Shown: in pieces, positions 1 through 9,558 of the stretch
Numbering within the stretch: position 1 is the stretch's first letter
How the letters are laid out: the number at the start of each line of letters is the position of its first letter
Assembly: GCF_001425175.1 (NCBI RefSeq)
Contig: NZ_LMDV01000002.1
Location: 1 to 52,192 of the forward strand
Length of the DNA stretch: 52,192 nt
Direction: 5' to 3'
Source of the DNA: Nocardioides sp. Root1257
GTDB lineage: Bacteria; Actinomycetota; Actinomycetes; Propionibacteriales; Nocardioidaceae
Notes under the pieces: model-generated
What the model was told of the DNA's origin: nothing
Seen by the model: the letters and a program-made list of their open reading frames with translations, nothing else
Database searches by the model: none
Made by a program: the position numbers and the translations under genes

Positions 1-96
1 CTCGAGTACCCCGAAGGGCCTTTCCGCTCGACTTGCATGTGTTAAGCACGCCGCCAGCGTTCGTCCTGAGCCAGGATCAAACTCTCCGTTGAAAAC
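1..96 (-). rRNA. rrs: 16S ribosomal RNA, 5' end (partial)
   Basis: The reverse complement contains the universal 16S 5' sequence AGAGTTTGATCCTGGCTCAG followed by the conserved GACGAACGCTGGCGGCGTGC and AACACATGCAAGTCGAGCGG, then a helix-6 region rich in CTTCGGGG. Only about the first 96 nt lie in the window; the rest runs off the left edge. The exact mature 5' end is not visible and is placed just upstream of the AACGGAGAG stretch. The sequence fits Actinobacteria and is compatible with Nocardioidaceae. Confidence 0.97.
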
Positions 97-600
97 AAAA
101 AGTAACCCCGACAAAAAACGAAACTGACAAGTTGTCAGAATCATCGTTCATCAAAGAAATCCGTCACTACATCCACAGCCCCGAAGGACCGAAGACACAG
201 AAGACGGGTTACAAACTAATTCGTCGACTATGACACACTGTTGAGTTCTCAAACATCAGTTGCATTCCGGTAGTTCGGCCTTTCGGCCGGCCCGTCCGGG
301 GCAGTGGTTTAAACTTAGCGGATTGTTTTCCCCCGGTGCAAATCCGGGCTTTTCCGCCTCATCTGCGTCCACGCACACAACAATCTCGCCAGTTTTGGAG
401 GGCCTCTGTGAGGCTCGCTTCGCCACCGGAAAGGTGAGTGAGTGGTGCAGATGTCCGCCGGGGCCGGAGGCCCGACCTGACCGGTCTTGCCTCCCGCCGC
501 TCCCTGGCGACTCGGAGAACATTAGGGGACTCCGGCCGGGAGTACAAATCGGACCGACGTGACGGCCCACACATCCGCGTTTACGCAGGTCAGAGCGCTT
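97..600 (-). promoter_or_regulatory. rRNA operon leader and upstream region, no protein gene
   Basis: This 500-nt stretch between tyrS and 16S rRNA holds no credible protein gene. On the minus strand it carries the actinobacterial pre-rRNA leader element GTTTGAGAACTCAACAG (about 237-254), known in these bacteria as part of the antitermination and processing region. It also has a GC hairpin (ggcctttcggcc, about 277-288) and a short palindrome CTGACAAGTTGTCAG (124-138) that could join the 16S processing stalk. The part just before the 16S gene is AT-rich, as is usual for rRNA leaders. Confidence 0.75.
312..341 (-). promoter_or_regulatory. Candidate rRNA promoter
   Basis: On the minus strand a -35-like TTGCAC (336-341) is followed after 18 bp by a -10-like TAAGTT (312-317). 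Transcription would start near 304, giving a leader of about 200 nt before 16S rRNA, a normal length for an actinobacterial rrn operon. Other promoters may lie between here and tyrS. This is a pattern match only. Confidence 0.45.
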
Positions 601-1872
601 TCAGCGGACCTCGACGCCGGCGAAGTTCTTCTTGCCGCGGCGCAGCACCAGCCAGCTCCCGCCGATGAGGTCGTCCCCGCCGGGCACCTGGTCGGGGTCC
701 TCGACGCGGGCGTTGTTCAGGTACGCACCGCCCTCGGAGACGGTCCGCCGGGCCTCGCCCTTGCTCTTCGCCAGTCCCGTGGTGACCAGGAGGTCGACCA
801 CGCTCGGCATCGGCAGGTCACCGTCCAGGGTGGCCGAGCCCGCCTCGCGCAGCGCCGCGCCCAGCGTCGCCGTGCTCAGGCCCGACAGGTCTCCCCCACC
901 GAACAGAGCGGCCGACGCCTCCTTGATGCGCTCCGTCTCCTCGGGCCCGTGCACGACCGAGGTGACCTGCTCGGCCAGCGCCCGCTGGCCGGCGCGGAGG
1001 AACGGCTTCTCGGCGTGCTGTGCCTCGAGCTCCTCGATCTCGGCCCGGGAGAGGAAGGTGAAGATGCGCAGCAGCTCGCCCACCTTCTCGTCCTCGACGT
1101 TGAGCCAGAACTGGTAGAAGGCGTACGGCGACATCATGTCCGGGTCGAGCCACAGCGCGCCGCCCTCGGTCTTGCCGTACTTGGTCCCGTCGCTCTTCGT
1201 CACCAGGGGCGTCGCGAACGCGTGCGCCTTGCCGCCGTCGGAGCGGCGGATCAGCTCCACGCCGCCGGTCAGGTTGCCCCACTGGTCGGAGCCACCGAAC
1301 TGGAGCGTCACGCCGTGGTCGCGGTAGAGGTTGAGGAAGTCCATCGACTGGAGCAGCACGTAGCTGAACTCCGTGTAGCTGATGCCGGCCTCGAGCCGAC
1401 TCTTCACGACGTCGCGGGCCAGCATCCGGTTGACCGGGAAGTGCTTGCCGACGTCGCGAAGGAAGTCGATCGTCGACAGGCTCGCGGTCCAGTCGTAGTT
1501 GTTGACCATCGTGGCCGCGTTGTCACCCTCGAAGGACAGGTACGGCTCGATCTGGCGGCGTACCCGCTCCACCCAGTCCTTGACGGTGTCGAGCGTGTTG
1601 AGGGTGCGCTCCCCCGAGTCGCGCGGATCGCCGATCATGCCCGTCGCGCCGCCGACGAGGGCGTACGGCGTGTGGCCGGCCTCCTGGAGGCGCCGCGCGG
1701 TCAGGATCTGCACGAGGTTGCCCATGTGCAGGCTCGGAGCGGTGGGGTCGAAGCCCACGTAGAACTTCACGCTCCCGGCGGACAGGGCCTCGCGCAGCGC
1801 GTCGAGGTCCGTCGAGTGGGCGATCAGGCCGCGCCACTCGAGGTCGTCGAGGAGGGTGGAATCGACGGTCAC
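601..1872 (-). CDS. tyrS: Tyrosyl-tRNA synthetase
   Basis: Class I aminoacyl-tRNA synthetase that charges tRNA-Tyr; cytoplasmic. The 423-residue product has the HIGH-type signature as PSLHMGNL near residue 40. It also has the DPRDSGERT and FGGSDQWGN regions typical of bacterial TyrRS, a KMSKS-loop equivalent in GTKYGKTEGG, and an S4-like RNA-binding C-terminus (SKGEARRTVSEGG). Length matches the family. I prefer the GTG at 1872, which reads MTVDSTLLDDL and has GGAAAGG upstream; an ATG 14 codons earlier (1914) adds residues not expected in the family. The gene lies just upstream of the rRNA operon on the same strand and is divergent from the kinase gene to its right. Confidence 0.97.
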   Translation of the reverse strand: MTVDSTLLDDLEWRGLIAHSTDLDALREALSAGSVKFYVGFDPTAPSLHMGNLVQILTARRLQEAGHTPYALVGGATGMIGDPRDSGERTLNTLDTVKDWVERVRRQIEPYLSFEGDNAATMVNNYDWTASLSTIDFLRDVGKHFPVNRMLARDVVKSRLEAGISYTEFSYVLLQSMDFLNLYRDHGVTLQFGGSDQWGNLTGGVELIRRSDGGKAHAFATPLVTKSDGTKYGKTEGGALWLDPDMMSPYAFYQFWLNVEDEKVGELLRIFTFLSRAEIEELEAQHAEKPFLRAGQRALAEQVTSVVHGPEETERIKEASAALFGGGDLSGLSTATLGAALREAGSATLDGDLPMPSVVDLLVTTGLAKSKGEARRTVSEGGAYLNNARVEDPDQVPGGDDLIGGSWLVLRRGKKNFAGVEVR

Positions 1873-1955
1873 AGGGAACCTTTCCGGTCGGAACGTGCGG
1901 GTCAAGCGTGCCATGGGGGCATCTGACTACGCTCGTGGGTTGGAAGGGGAGATCG

Positions 1956-3356
1956 TTGATCGCTGGTAGGTACACGCTCGTGCGCGAGATCGGGCGCGGA
2001 GGGATGGGCGCCGTCTGGCTCGGCCAGGACGAGGTCCTCGGCCGCGAGGTCGCGCTCAAGCGCGTGGGCTTCGGCCCGGGCGGCAACGACCTGGACCTCG
2101 ACCGCGCCGAGCGGGAGGCCCGGCTCGCGGCCCGCCTCAACCACCCCCACGTCGTCGCCGTCTACGACCTGGTCACCGAGGGTGCCGACCGCTGGCTGGT
2201 CATGGAGCACGTCGCCGGGACGACCCTGGCCGAGCTGGTCAAGCGGGACGGGGCACTGAGCCCGGACCAGGCGGCCCCCCTGCTGCGGCAGGCGGCCGAC
2301 GCGCTCGCCGCCGCCCACGCCGCGGGCATCGTGCACCGCGACGTGAAGCCGTCGAACATCCTCGTCACGCCGGACGGCCAGGTGAAGCTGTCCGACTTCG
2401 GCATCGCCCGTGCCCAGGCGGACGCCTCGCTCACCCAGACCGGCCTCGTCACCGGGTCGCCGGCGTACCTGGCTCCCGAGGTCGCGTCCGGACAGCAGGC
2501 GTCGGCGGCGAGCGACGTGTGGTCGCTCGGCGCCACGGCGTTCCACGCGCTCGCCGGGCGCCCGCCGTACGACGTCGGGGAGAACCTGCTCGGCGCGCTC
2601 TACCGGATCGTGCACGAGGAGCCGCCCCGGCTCGGCCCGGCGGCCGGCTGGCTCGCTCCGATGCTGCTCGCGACGATGGCCCAGGAGAGCGAGGACCGCT
2701 GGTCGATGGCCGACGTGCGCGACTTCCTCGCCGGCGGCCCGTCCGCGCCGCTGCCGGCGCCGCTCCCCCGTGCCGTCCCCGTCGGCGTACCGGCCGCAGC
2801 GGCCGTGGACCACAGCTCGACCCAGGTGATGACCGCACCGGTGATGCCGGTCCCTCCGGCACCGTCGCGACCGCGTCGCCAGCGCAGCGCCGTGGTCCCG
2901 CTGCTGGTGCTGGCCGTGGTCGGCGTGCTCGTCGTCGTCCTCGCCTGGGTCCTCGGGTCCGGCGACGATCCCGGCTCCGAGGCCGACAGCCCCAGGACGC
3001 CGAGCTCCTCCGCCCCCTCGTCGTCAGCACCGCCGACGACGACGAACGAGGTGACCGCCGACGGCATGGAGAACTTCATCGAGGACTACCTGGCCACGGT
3101 GACGACCGACCCGAAGAGCTCCTGGGCGATGCTCACCCCGGACTTCCAGAAGGAGAGCGGCGGCTTCGGGCAGTACAAGAAGTTCTGGAGCGGCTTCCAG
3201 ACCGCCGACCTGATCTCCGCCCAGCCCGATCCCGACACGATGAGCATCAGCTACACGGTCGAGTACCTGCACGAGGACGGCACCAAGTCCCGTGACGACG
3301 TGACCCTCCGGCTCGAAGGCTCCGACGGCAACTTCCTGATCGCGGGCGAGAGCTGA
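1956..3356 (+). CDS. Membrane-anchored eukaryotic-type Ser/Thr protein kinase (PknB-like)
   Basis: A 466-residue protein with an N-terminal Hanks-type kinase domain. Visible are the Gly-rich loop GRGGMGAVW, the VALKRV lysine, the catalytic HRDVKPSN (Asp about residue 129), DFGIA, and the APE-equivalent LAPEVASG. A Pro-rich linker leads to one transmembrane helix (about residues 312-333, VVPLLVLAVVGVLVVVLAW), then a Ser/Thr-rich stalk and a small outer domain of about 100 residues that looks NTF2-like. This is the usual inside-kinase, outside-sensor plan of actinobacterial kinases, but without PASTA repeats. I chose the TTG at 1956 because GGAAGGGGA lies 5 nt upstream; GTG at 1935 or 1908 is possible. 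Substrates are unknown. Confidence 0.9.
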   Translation: MIAGRYTLVREIGRGGMGAVWLGQDEVLGREVALKRVGFGPGGNDLDLDRAEREARLAARLNHPHVVAVYDLVTEGADRWLVMEHVAGTTLAELVKRDGALSPDQAAPLLRQAADALAAAHAAGIVHRDVKPSNILVTPDGQVKLSDFGIARAQADASLTQTGLVTGSPAYLAPEVASGQQASAASDVWSLGATAFHALAGRPPYDVGENLLGALYRIVHEEPPRLGPAAGWLAPMLLATMAQESEDRWSMADVRDFLAGGPSAPLPAPLPRAVPVGVPAAAAVDHSSTQVMTAPVMPVPPAPSRPRRQRSAVVPLLVLAVVGVLVVVLAWVLGSGDDPGSEADSPRTPSSSAPSSSAPPTTTNEVTADGMENFIEDYLATVTTDPKSSWAMLTPDFQKESGGFGQYKKFWSGFQTADLISAQPDPDTMSISYTVEYLHEDGTKSRDDVTLRLEGSDGNFLIAGES

Positions 3357-3392
3357 CTCCTGCCCCCTATCGTTGGACGCGGGAGGGTTTCG

Positions 3393-6300
3393 ATGGAGCT
3401 GGCGGCGCTGTACCGGGACATCGTCGAGCGGTCGCCAGATGCGTTCTGGGTGTGCGACCTCGACGGTCGGACCATCTATGCCAACGCGGCGATGTGCGCC
3501 CTCTACGGCGCCACGGCCGAGGAGATGGCCGACGTCACCGTCTACGACTCGCTCGACGAGGCGGGGCAGGTGCAGTTCAGCGAGCACCTCGAGGTCCTGC
3601 GGCGCGACGGGGGCAACGGGGAGGACGTCGACGTCCTCTTCTGGCGCCGGGACGGGACCTCCCTCTGGGTGATCGTCAGCGAGCGGGAGCTCCGTGGGCC
3701 GGACGGCGAGATCGTCGGCTTCACGCACCGGATCAGCGACTACAGCGGTCGCCGGCGCGCCCTGGACGAGCTCCGGGAGAGCCGTGAGCAGCTGGCCGAG
3801 GCGCACCGGATCGCCCGGCTGGGCAGCTGGCAGTGGGACGTCACGGCCGACGAGATCTACGCCTCCGCGGAGCTCTGCGCGCTCTACGGCCTCGACCCGG
3901 CGTCGTTCCCCGCGGCGTACGCCGACTTCCTCGAGATCGTCCACCCAGACGACCGTGCCCGCGTCGACGAGGCCGTGAACGGCGCGCTCGAGCACCCCTC
4001 CGAGTTCCTCTTCGTGGTGCGCGTGCAGGGCGAGGCCGGGTGGGTCTGGACGCGCGGCCGTGGCGTCTCCACGGCCGACGAGTCCGGGCGGGTGGTCGCG
4101 ATGTCCGGCACCCACCAGGACATCACCGAGACCAAGCTGGCCGACCTGGCCCTCGAGGACCAGGTGCGGCAGAACGCACTCATGCAAGCGGTCGCGATCG
4201 CGGCCAACGAGGCGCGGACGCTGACGGAGGTGCTCGGCCAGGCGCAGCACCTGGTGCTCCTCCACGACGACTGGGAGCGCGGTCGTGCGTTCGTGCCCGA
4301 CGAGGACGGCGCGGGCGTCGTACCCCTGCACCTCACCGACGAGGACCGCGCGGCCGACCTCGCGACCCCCGACGAGTCGGCGATGGAGCTCGAGCTCGCG
4401 AACAAGGCGTTCCGCGAGCGCCGGTCGGTGTGGAGCAACTCCCGCCTCACCCTCGCCGTGCCCGTCTCCGTGGCCGACGAGGTGTCGGCGGTCGTGTCGA
4501 TCACGTCCGCTCCCCCGCTCTACCGCTTCGACATGATCCAGGCGATGGTCGAGCAGGTCGCCGTCGAGCTCGGCCGGGTCGCCGAGCGCGAGCGCGCCGA
4601 GCGGGCGCTCGCCGACGCACGGGACGCGGCGATGGAGGCGTCCCGGCAGAAGTCGGAGTTCCTGGCCACGATGAGCCACGAGATCCGCACGCCCCTCAAC
4701 GGCGTGATCGGGCTCAACGACCTGCTGCTGCGCGGCGACCTCAACGCCGATCAGCTGCGGCTCGCCTCGGGCGTGCAGGTCGCCAGCCGTGCCCTGCTCG
4801 GGATCATCAACGACGTCCTCGACTTCTCGAAGATCGAGGCCGGCAAGCTGGAGCTCGAGCGCCTCGACTTCGAGGTGCGGGCGGTCTTCGACCGGGTCGC
4901 GAGCATGCTCGGCGAGGCCGCGCGGGCCAAGGGTCTCGAGCTGATCGTCGCGTGCCACCCCGACGTCCCCGAGGTGCTGTGCGGCGACCCGACGCGCCTG
5001 GCCCAGGTGCTGACGAACCTCGGCTCCAACGCCGTGAAGTTCACCGAGCAGGGCGAGGTCTTCATCCGCGCGACCGCCGCGCCCGCGGACGACGGCGGGA
5101 CGCTGCTCCAGGTGAGCGTCACCGACACCGGCGTCGGGATCGTGGACGGCGACGTCGAGACGCTCTTCGAGGCGTTCACGCAGGCCGACGCGTCCACGAC
5201 GCGGCGCTTCGGCGGCACCGGGCTCGGGCTGGCGATCTCACGCGAGATCGTCCAGGCGCTCGGCGGCGAGATCGGGCTGCGGCCGAACCCGGGGGGCGGC
5301 ACCGTCTTCTGGTTCACCGCGGAATTCGCGGCACCGCTCGGGGACGGCATCGACCCCGACGACGAGTACGGCCGCAGCTGGCTCGCCGGCCGGCACGTGC
5401 TCGTCGTCGACGACAACGACAACAACCGGCTGATCCTCGTCGAGCAGCTGGCGCGATGGCTGGTGCGCTCGTCCAGCGTCGCCGACGCCGACGCGGCCGA
5501 GACGGTCGTCGCCGCCGCCCGGGCGGCGGGCGACCCGGTCGATGCGGTGCTCCTGGACATGTCGATGCCGGGGCGCGACGGGCTCGACCTGGCGCGTGCG
5601 CTGCACGCCGATCCCGCCAACGCAGGCGTCCGGCTCATCATGCTCACCTCGTCGGGCGCGCCCGCCCCCGAGGAGCTGGCCGAGGCGGGCATCGTGGCGT
5701 GCCTGACGAAGCCGACCCTGGCCGGCGACCTGCGGACGACCATGCTGCGCGAGATCGCCCAGCGCGAGCCGCGGCCGGACGGCGTACTGCGTCCGACGGC
5801 GGAGCCGAGCATCACCCACCGGGTCCTCGTCGTCGAGGACAACCCCGTCAACCAGATGGTCGCGGTCGGCCTGCTGCGGGCGCTCGGGTACGCCGCGACG
5901 ACGGCCGACGACGGGCTCGTGGCGGTGCAGGAGATGCGGGCCGGCGGCTACGACGCGGTGCTGATGGACGTGCAGATGCCGCGGATGGACGGGTACGCCG
6001 CGACCCGCGCCATCCGTGACGAGCAGACCGTCCACGTGCCCGTGATCGCGATGACCGCGGCGGCCGTCGAGGGTGAGCGCGAGCGCTGCCTGGCGGCCGG
6101 GATGGACGACTTCCTGACCAAGCCCGTGGACCCGAGCGCGCTGGCCGGCGTCCTCGAGCGATGGCTGGGAAGCGAGAGCGTCGCTCCACGTCGTACGCTG
6201 CGGAGCGTGTCTGAGAACGGTGCCACCTCGTCCTCCCCGATCGACGGTCTGGCGACCGACCGGCTCGACGAGCTGCGCGACCTGGACCCGGACAACACGG

Positions 6301-6602
6301 CGTACCTCGACCGGGCCATCGGCAACTTCGTGCGCAACACCCCGACCACGCTGGAGTCGATCCGGCGGGCGATCGGCGACGCGGACGCGGCCGTGCTCAA
6401 GCAGGTGTCGCACAAGCTCGCCGGCGGTGCCCTGAACCTCGGCGTGACCGCCGCCGGTCGCACCGCCCAGCAGATCGAGCTGCTCGCGGACACCGGCACC
6501 ACCGAGGGAGCCGACGAGCTCACCGACCAGCTCGAGCGTGACCTCGAGACGGGTCGCGCGGCGCTGCTCGCCTACCAGGCGACGTACTCCACGACGCCCT
6601 GA
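3393..6602 (+). CDS. Hybrid sensor histidine kinase with two receivers and Hpt domain
   Basis: A 1069-residue soluble phosphorelay protein. Order of domains: PAS (about 1-120), PAS/PAC (about 130-250), a GAF-like region (about 270-395), HisKA with MSHEIRTPLNG (His429), HATPase with NLGSNAVKFT, DTGVGI and GGTGLGLAIS. Two receiver domains follow, with phospho-acceptors in LLDMSMPG (Asp722) and LMDVQMPRMDG (Asp859). A C-terminal Hpt domain carries VSHKLAGGALN (His1007). The second receiver keeps the DD-type pocket (VVEDN), Thr and KP motifs. No transmembrane segment is seen, so the signal is probably cytoplasmic. The start ATG has GGGAGGG upstream. No separate output regulator gene is next to it. 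Confidence 0.93.
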   Translation: MELAALYRDIVERSPDAFWVCDLDGRTIYANAAMCALYGATAEEMADVTVYDSLDEAGQVQFSEHLEVLRRDGGNGEDVDVLFWRRDGTSLWVIVSERELRGPDGEIVGFTHRISDYSGRRRALDELRESREQLAEAHRIARLGSWQWDVTADEIYASAELCALYGLDPASFPAAYADFLEIVHPDDRARVDEAVNGALEHPSEFLFVVRVQGEAGWVWTRGRGVSTADESGRVVAMSGTHQDITETKLADLALEDQVRQNALMQAVAIAANEARTLTEVLGQAQHLVLLHDDWERGRAFVPDEDGAGVVPLHLTDEDRAADLATPDESAMELELANKAFRERRSVWSNSRLTLAVPVSVADEVSAVVSITSAPPLYRFDMIQAMVEQVAVELGRVAERERAERALADARDAAMEASRQKSEFLATMSHEIRTPLNGVIGLNDLLLRGDLNADQLRLASGVQVASRALLGIINDVLDFSKIEAGKLELERLDFEVRAVFDRVASMLGEAARAKGLELIVACHPDVPEVLCGDPTRLAQVLTNLGSNAVKFTEQGEVFIRATAAPADDGGTLLQVSVTDTGVGIVDGDVETLFEAFTQADASTTRRFGGTGLGLAISREIVQALGGEIGLRPNPGGGTVFWFTAEFAAPLGDGIDPDDEYGRSWLAGRHVLVVDDNDNNRLILVEQLARWLVRSSSVADADAAETVVAAARAAGDPVDAVLLDMSMPGRDGLDLARALHADPANAGVRLIMLTSSGAPAPEELAEAGIVACLTKPTLAGDLRTTMLREIAQREPRPDGVLRPTAEPSITHRVLVVEDNPVNQMVAVGLLRALGYAATTADDGLVAVQEMRAGGYDAVLMDVQMPRMDGYAATRAIRDEQTVHVPVIAMTAAAVEGERERCLAAGMDDFLTKPVDPSALAGVLERWLGSESVAPRRTLRSVSENGATSSSPIDGLATDRLDELRDLDPDNTAYLDRAIGNFVRNTPTTLESIRRAIGDADAAVLKQVSHKLAGGALNLGVTAAGRTAQQIELLADTGTTEGADELTDQLERDLETGRAALLAYQATYSTTP

Positions 6603-6650
6603 CCCAGGGTCCGGAGGTTCGACCCGGCCCACGCCGGGTACGGGTGGGTC

Positions 6651-6860
6651 ATGAAGACCATCATCGGGCTCGTCGTCCTCGCGTGGCTCGTCATCGGCGC
6701 GCTCGCTGCCTACCAGCGTGGCTACTTTGGCGATGACCGGGACGTCAGCTGCAAGTCGACCGGCGACACGGTCCTGACGATCGTCGCCGGACCGCTGAAC
6801 TACTTCGGCGTGAACCCGAAGGTCGACTGCAAGGTGAACGTCCCGCAGCCCTCGGAGTAG
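6651..6860 (+). CDS. Small single-pass membrane or secreted protein, unknown function
   Basis: A 69-residue protein with an N-terminal hydrophobic segment (residues 3-21, TIIGLVVLAWLVIGALAAY) followed by a short outer part holding two cysteines (SCKS and DCKV) that could form a disulfide. It follows the hybrid kinase on the same strand by about 50 nt and converges with the next gene. I do not recognise a family with known function. Confidence 0.65.
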   Translation: MKTIIGLVVLAWLVIGALAAYQRGYFGDDRDVSCKSTGDTVLTIVAGPLNYFGVNPKVDCKVNVPQPSE

Positions 6861-6863
6861 CGC

Positions 6864-7082
6864 TCAGCGCTCCTGCTCATCGCCTGCCGCGGGTGCCGAC
6901 CCGTCGAGCGCACCCTGGTTGCCCACGAACGCGGCGACGGGCGGGATCAGCGCCGCGACCACGCTCATCACGATCGCGGCGGTCGTGGACCACAGCCGGA
7001 CGACGTTCCACGCGAGCAGGATGAGCACGATGCAGGTGCCCATCAGCCAGAAGTAGGCGCGGTGCCGTCGTCGGCGTTCCAT
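6864..7082 (-). CDS. Small two-helix membrane protein (DUF3099-like)
   Basis: A 72-residue protein with a basic N-terminus (MERRRRHRAYFW) and two predicted transmembrane helices (about residues 12-30 and 35-53), the second containing AALIPPVAAFVGNQ. The pattern of a basic start, an FWLMGTC segment and an IPP turn resembles the DUF3099 family found widely in actinobacteria; the assignment is from memory of the family pattern. The function of that family is unknown. It converges with the preceding small gene and is divergent from the aldo-keto reductase. Confidence 0.7.
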   Translation of the reverse strand: MERRRRHRAYFWLMGTCIVLILLAWNVVRLWSTTAAIVMSVVAALIPPVAAFVGNQGALDGSAPAAGDEQER

Positions 7083-7131
7083 CCCTCGACGCTAGCCCGC
7101 CCGCGGTCGTCGGCGGTGCCAAGGTGGACCC

Positions 7132-8103
7132 ATGCGCTACGCGAAGCTCGGCAGCACCGGTCTCGACGTCTCCCGGGTCATCCTCGGCTGCATGAGCTGG
7201 GGCGACGCCAGCCGTGGCTGGCACCCCTGGATCCTGGACGAGGACGCCGCCCGCACGATCATCCGCCAGGCGCTCGAGGCCGGCATCACGACCTTCGACA
7301 CCGCGAACGTGTACGCCGGCGGCAGCAGCGAGGAGTTCACCGGCCGCGCGCTGCGCGACTTCGCCCGGCGCGAGGACGTGGTCATCGCGACCAAGGTCCA
7401 CGGGCGGATGCGGCCCGGGCCGTACGGCGCCGGCCTGTCCCGCAAGGCGATCCTGCACGAGATCGACGCGTCGCTGCAGCGGCTCGGCACCGACTACGTC
7501 GACCTCTACCAGATCCACCGCTGGGACCCCGAGGTGCCGATCGAGGAGACGATGGAGGCGCTGCACGACGTCGTACGCGCGGGCAAGGTGCGCTACCTCG
7601 GCGCATCGTCGATGTGGGCGTGGCAGCTCGCCACGGCCCAGCACGTCGCGGCCGCGAACGGCTGGACGCCGTTCGTGTCGATGCAGAACCACTACAACCT
7701 GATCTACCGCGAGGAGGAGCGGGAGATGCTCCCGCTGTGCGCCGACCAGGGCGTCGGGGTGATCCCGTGGAGCCCGCTGGCCCGCGGCCGCATCACCCGC
7801 GACTGGGACGCCGAGACGGCGCGCTCGGAGACCGACGAGTTCGGGGCGAGCCTGTACGTCGACGAGGACCGGGCGATCGTGGAGACCGTCGGGCGGGTGG
7901 CCGAGCAGCGCGGTGTCTCCCGCGCACAGGTCGGCCTTGCCTGGCTGCTGCACCAGCCCGCGGTGACCGCGCCGATCGTCGGCGTCACCAAGCCGCAGCA
8001 CCTCGCCGACGCGGTCGCGGCGGTCGACCTCGAGCTGTCCGCCGACGAGCTCGCCGAGCTCGGCGCGGGCTACCGGCCACACCCCGTCTCGGGGCACGCC
8101 TGA
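7132..8103 (+). CDS. Aldo/keto reductase
   Basis: A 323-residue NAD(P)H-dependent oxidoreductase of the AKR superfamily (TIM barrel). The catalytic tetrad is visible: Asp56 in FDTANVY, Tyr61, Lys88 in IATKVHG and His129 in YQIHRWD. The cofactor-binding end contains PIVGVTKPQHL. Length and order fit the class of actinobacterial AKRs that act on aldehydes or quinones, but the substrate cannot be read from the sequence. It stands alone, with the insertion-sequence region starting about 160 nt downstream. Confidence 0.93.
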   Translation: MRYAKLGSTGLDVSRVILGCMSWGDASRGWHPWILDEDAARTIIRQALEAGITTFDTANVYAGGSSEEFTGRALRDFARREDVVIATKVHGRMRPGPYGAGLSRKAILHEIDASLQRLGTDYVDLYQIHRWDPEVPIEETMEALHDVVRAGKVRYLGASSMWAWQLATAQHVAAANGWTPFVSMQNHYNLIYREEEREMLPLCADQGVGVIPWSPLARGRITRDWDAETARSETDEFGASLYVDEDRAIVETVGRVAEQRGVSRAQVGLAWLLHQPAVTAPIVGVTKPQHLADAVAAVDLELSADELAELGAGYRPHPVSGHA

Positions 8104-8260
8104 GCCGGCGACGTAGTACGGTGTCGATGATCGCGCGCGGCCACCCCCGTCCGAGCGCGATCGGTCGGCGGTCACGCGCAGCACCTTGCCTCGGGTGGCC
8201 GTCGCACTCGTGATGCTTCGCCGCGGCCCGGACCCTGCCCGGCGGACTCCGGGAGCAGCC

Positions 8261-8300
8261 GTCACCCATCAGGCGACGTCATGCAGACCACAGGTGGGGC
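8261..8300 (+). repeat. 40-bp direct repeat, left copy
   Basis: This 40-nt segment beginning GTCACCCATCAGGCGA is repeated at 9638-9677 with only two differences, in the same orientation, so the pair brackets the insertion sequence. The right copy runs into the 3' end of the CAU tRNA gene; the left copy carries the same last few acceptor-stem bases (GGTGGGGC on the plus strand). The 157 nt between the aldo-keto reductase and this repeat show no gene. Confidence 0.85.
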
Positions 8301-8329
8301 TGAAGTACTTCGGTTGATGGGTGACAGAT

Positions 8330-9558
8330 CTACTTCGGTTGATCGGTGACACTCGTCTTGACTGTAGAACGCCGTTGGGGCGCTTGGGATCGCTTGACTC
8401 TCACCTCCCCGGTGCTGTCGCGTTTCTGGGTCCGCAGGAGCTGGTCGCCGTCGTAGAACTGCAGGACGTGGTCGGTGACCCACACGTCGATGGGCCGGCC
8501 GGCGGCCGCCACGCCGAGGCAGACCTGCTGCCAGCTCACGCACACCACGCCGACCGCGCTGGCTCGTCGGGTCACCCAGGTCCCGTCGGAGCGGTCGTCG
8601 CCGGGACGCCCGGTGGCGGCCACGGCACGGATCGGTCGCACGGGTGCCGGGGCGGTGAGGAACCGGGCGGCAGGAACGGCCATGTCCAATGCCTGGTGGG
8701 GGCGGTCGTGGTTGTAGCCCTGGACCCAGTCGTCCAGCTCTGCCTGGGCGGTGGCCAGGTCGTCGAAGACCCGGTCGGTGCGGAACTCCGCACGCAACGC
8801 ACGGTGGAACCGCTCGATCTTCCCGGTCGTGGTCGGCGAACGTGGCTGGGTCAGCAGGTGCTCGATCCCGTTCTCCGGCAGACCCGGTCGAAGAGCACCT
8901 CGACCGGCGGGGCGTTGAACCGGCCGGTGAAGACCTTCCCGTTGTCGGTCAGGATCTGCCCCGGCACCCCGTAGGTCCGCAACGCCAACGCGAGGCCCTC
9001 GCACACGTTCGGTGAGGTCTCGCGCAGCATCAAGTAGGCGCTGATGCAGAACCTCGAGTGGTCATCGACCCCAGTCAACGCCTTGGCCCGTCGCCCGTCA
9101 GCGAGCACGAACCCACCCACCACGTCCATCTGCCACAGTTCCATCGCAGTGCCGCGTTCCCACCGCTTCCACCTCCGGTCCCGCCGCCGGCGCCCAGACG
9201 GGTCGATCAGGTTCAACCGGACCAGTGCCCGGTAGACCGCCGACTCCGAGGGCACCGGGTCGACACCGGCCCGGTCCAGCTCATGGACCAGCCGGCGTGG
9301 ACCCCACCCGGGATGCGACGAGCGCATCGACGCGATCGCCGCCTCGACCTGCGCGCCGGTCTGGTGCGGACACGACCGCGGCCGATGCGACCGATCCGCC
9401 AGCCCGTCCAGGCCCTCCGCCTCGTACCTGGCCAACCAGCCATGCACCGTCTTGCGATGCACCCCGAACCGGGCCGCCACACTCGAAACCGTCTCGCCAT
9501 CGCTGATCACGGCCAGCACGGCCTGATACCGCTGCTCGGACACGCTCAACTCCCTCAT
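8330..9558 (-). pseudogene. IS481-family transposase, single-base frameshift
   Basis: The first part (to about 8876) encodes an N-terminal helix-turn-helix (SVAARFGVHRKTVHGWLARY), an HTH_32-like linker and the first half of the rve-type DDE domain (ELWQMDVVGGF, LTGVDDHSRF, LTDNGKVF). The frame then breaks. The -1 frame continues with the expected family sequence ENGIEHLLTQPRSPTTTGKI and ERFHRALRAEF, which holds the catalytic Glu region, and ends inside the left inverted repeat. Restoring one G in TGCCGGAGAAC (about 8875) rejoins the two halves. It is thus probably inactive, unless the deletion is a sequencing error. The start is taken as ATG 9558. Confidence 0.88.

Noticed and set aside
559..1926. 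Long open frame opposite tyrS
   Set aside because: Antisense shadow of a clear tyrS gene; high-GC codon use keeps opposite frames open. No domain is visible.
8860..8890. Programmed -1 frameshift in the transposase
   Set aside because: A -1 shift would rejoin the frames, but there is no slippery heptamer or downstream structure, and IS481 transposases are normally one frame. A plain deletion is simpler.
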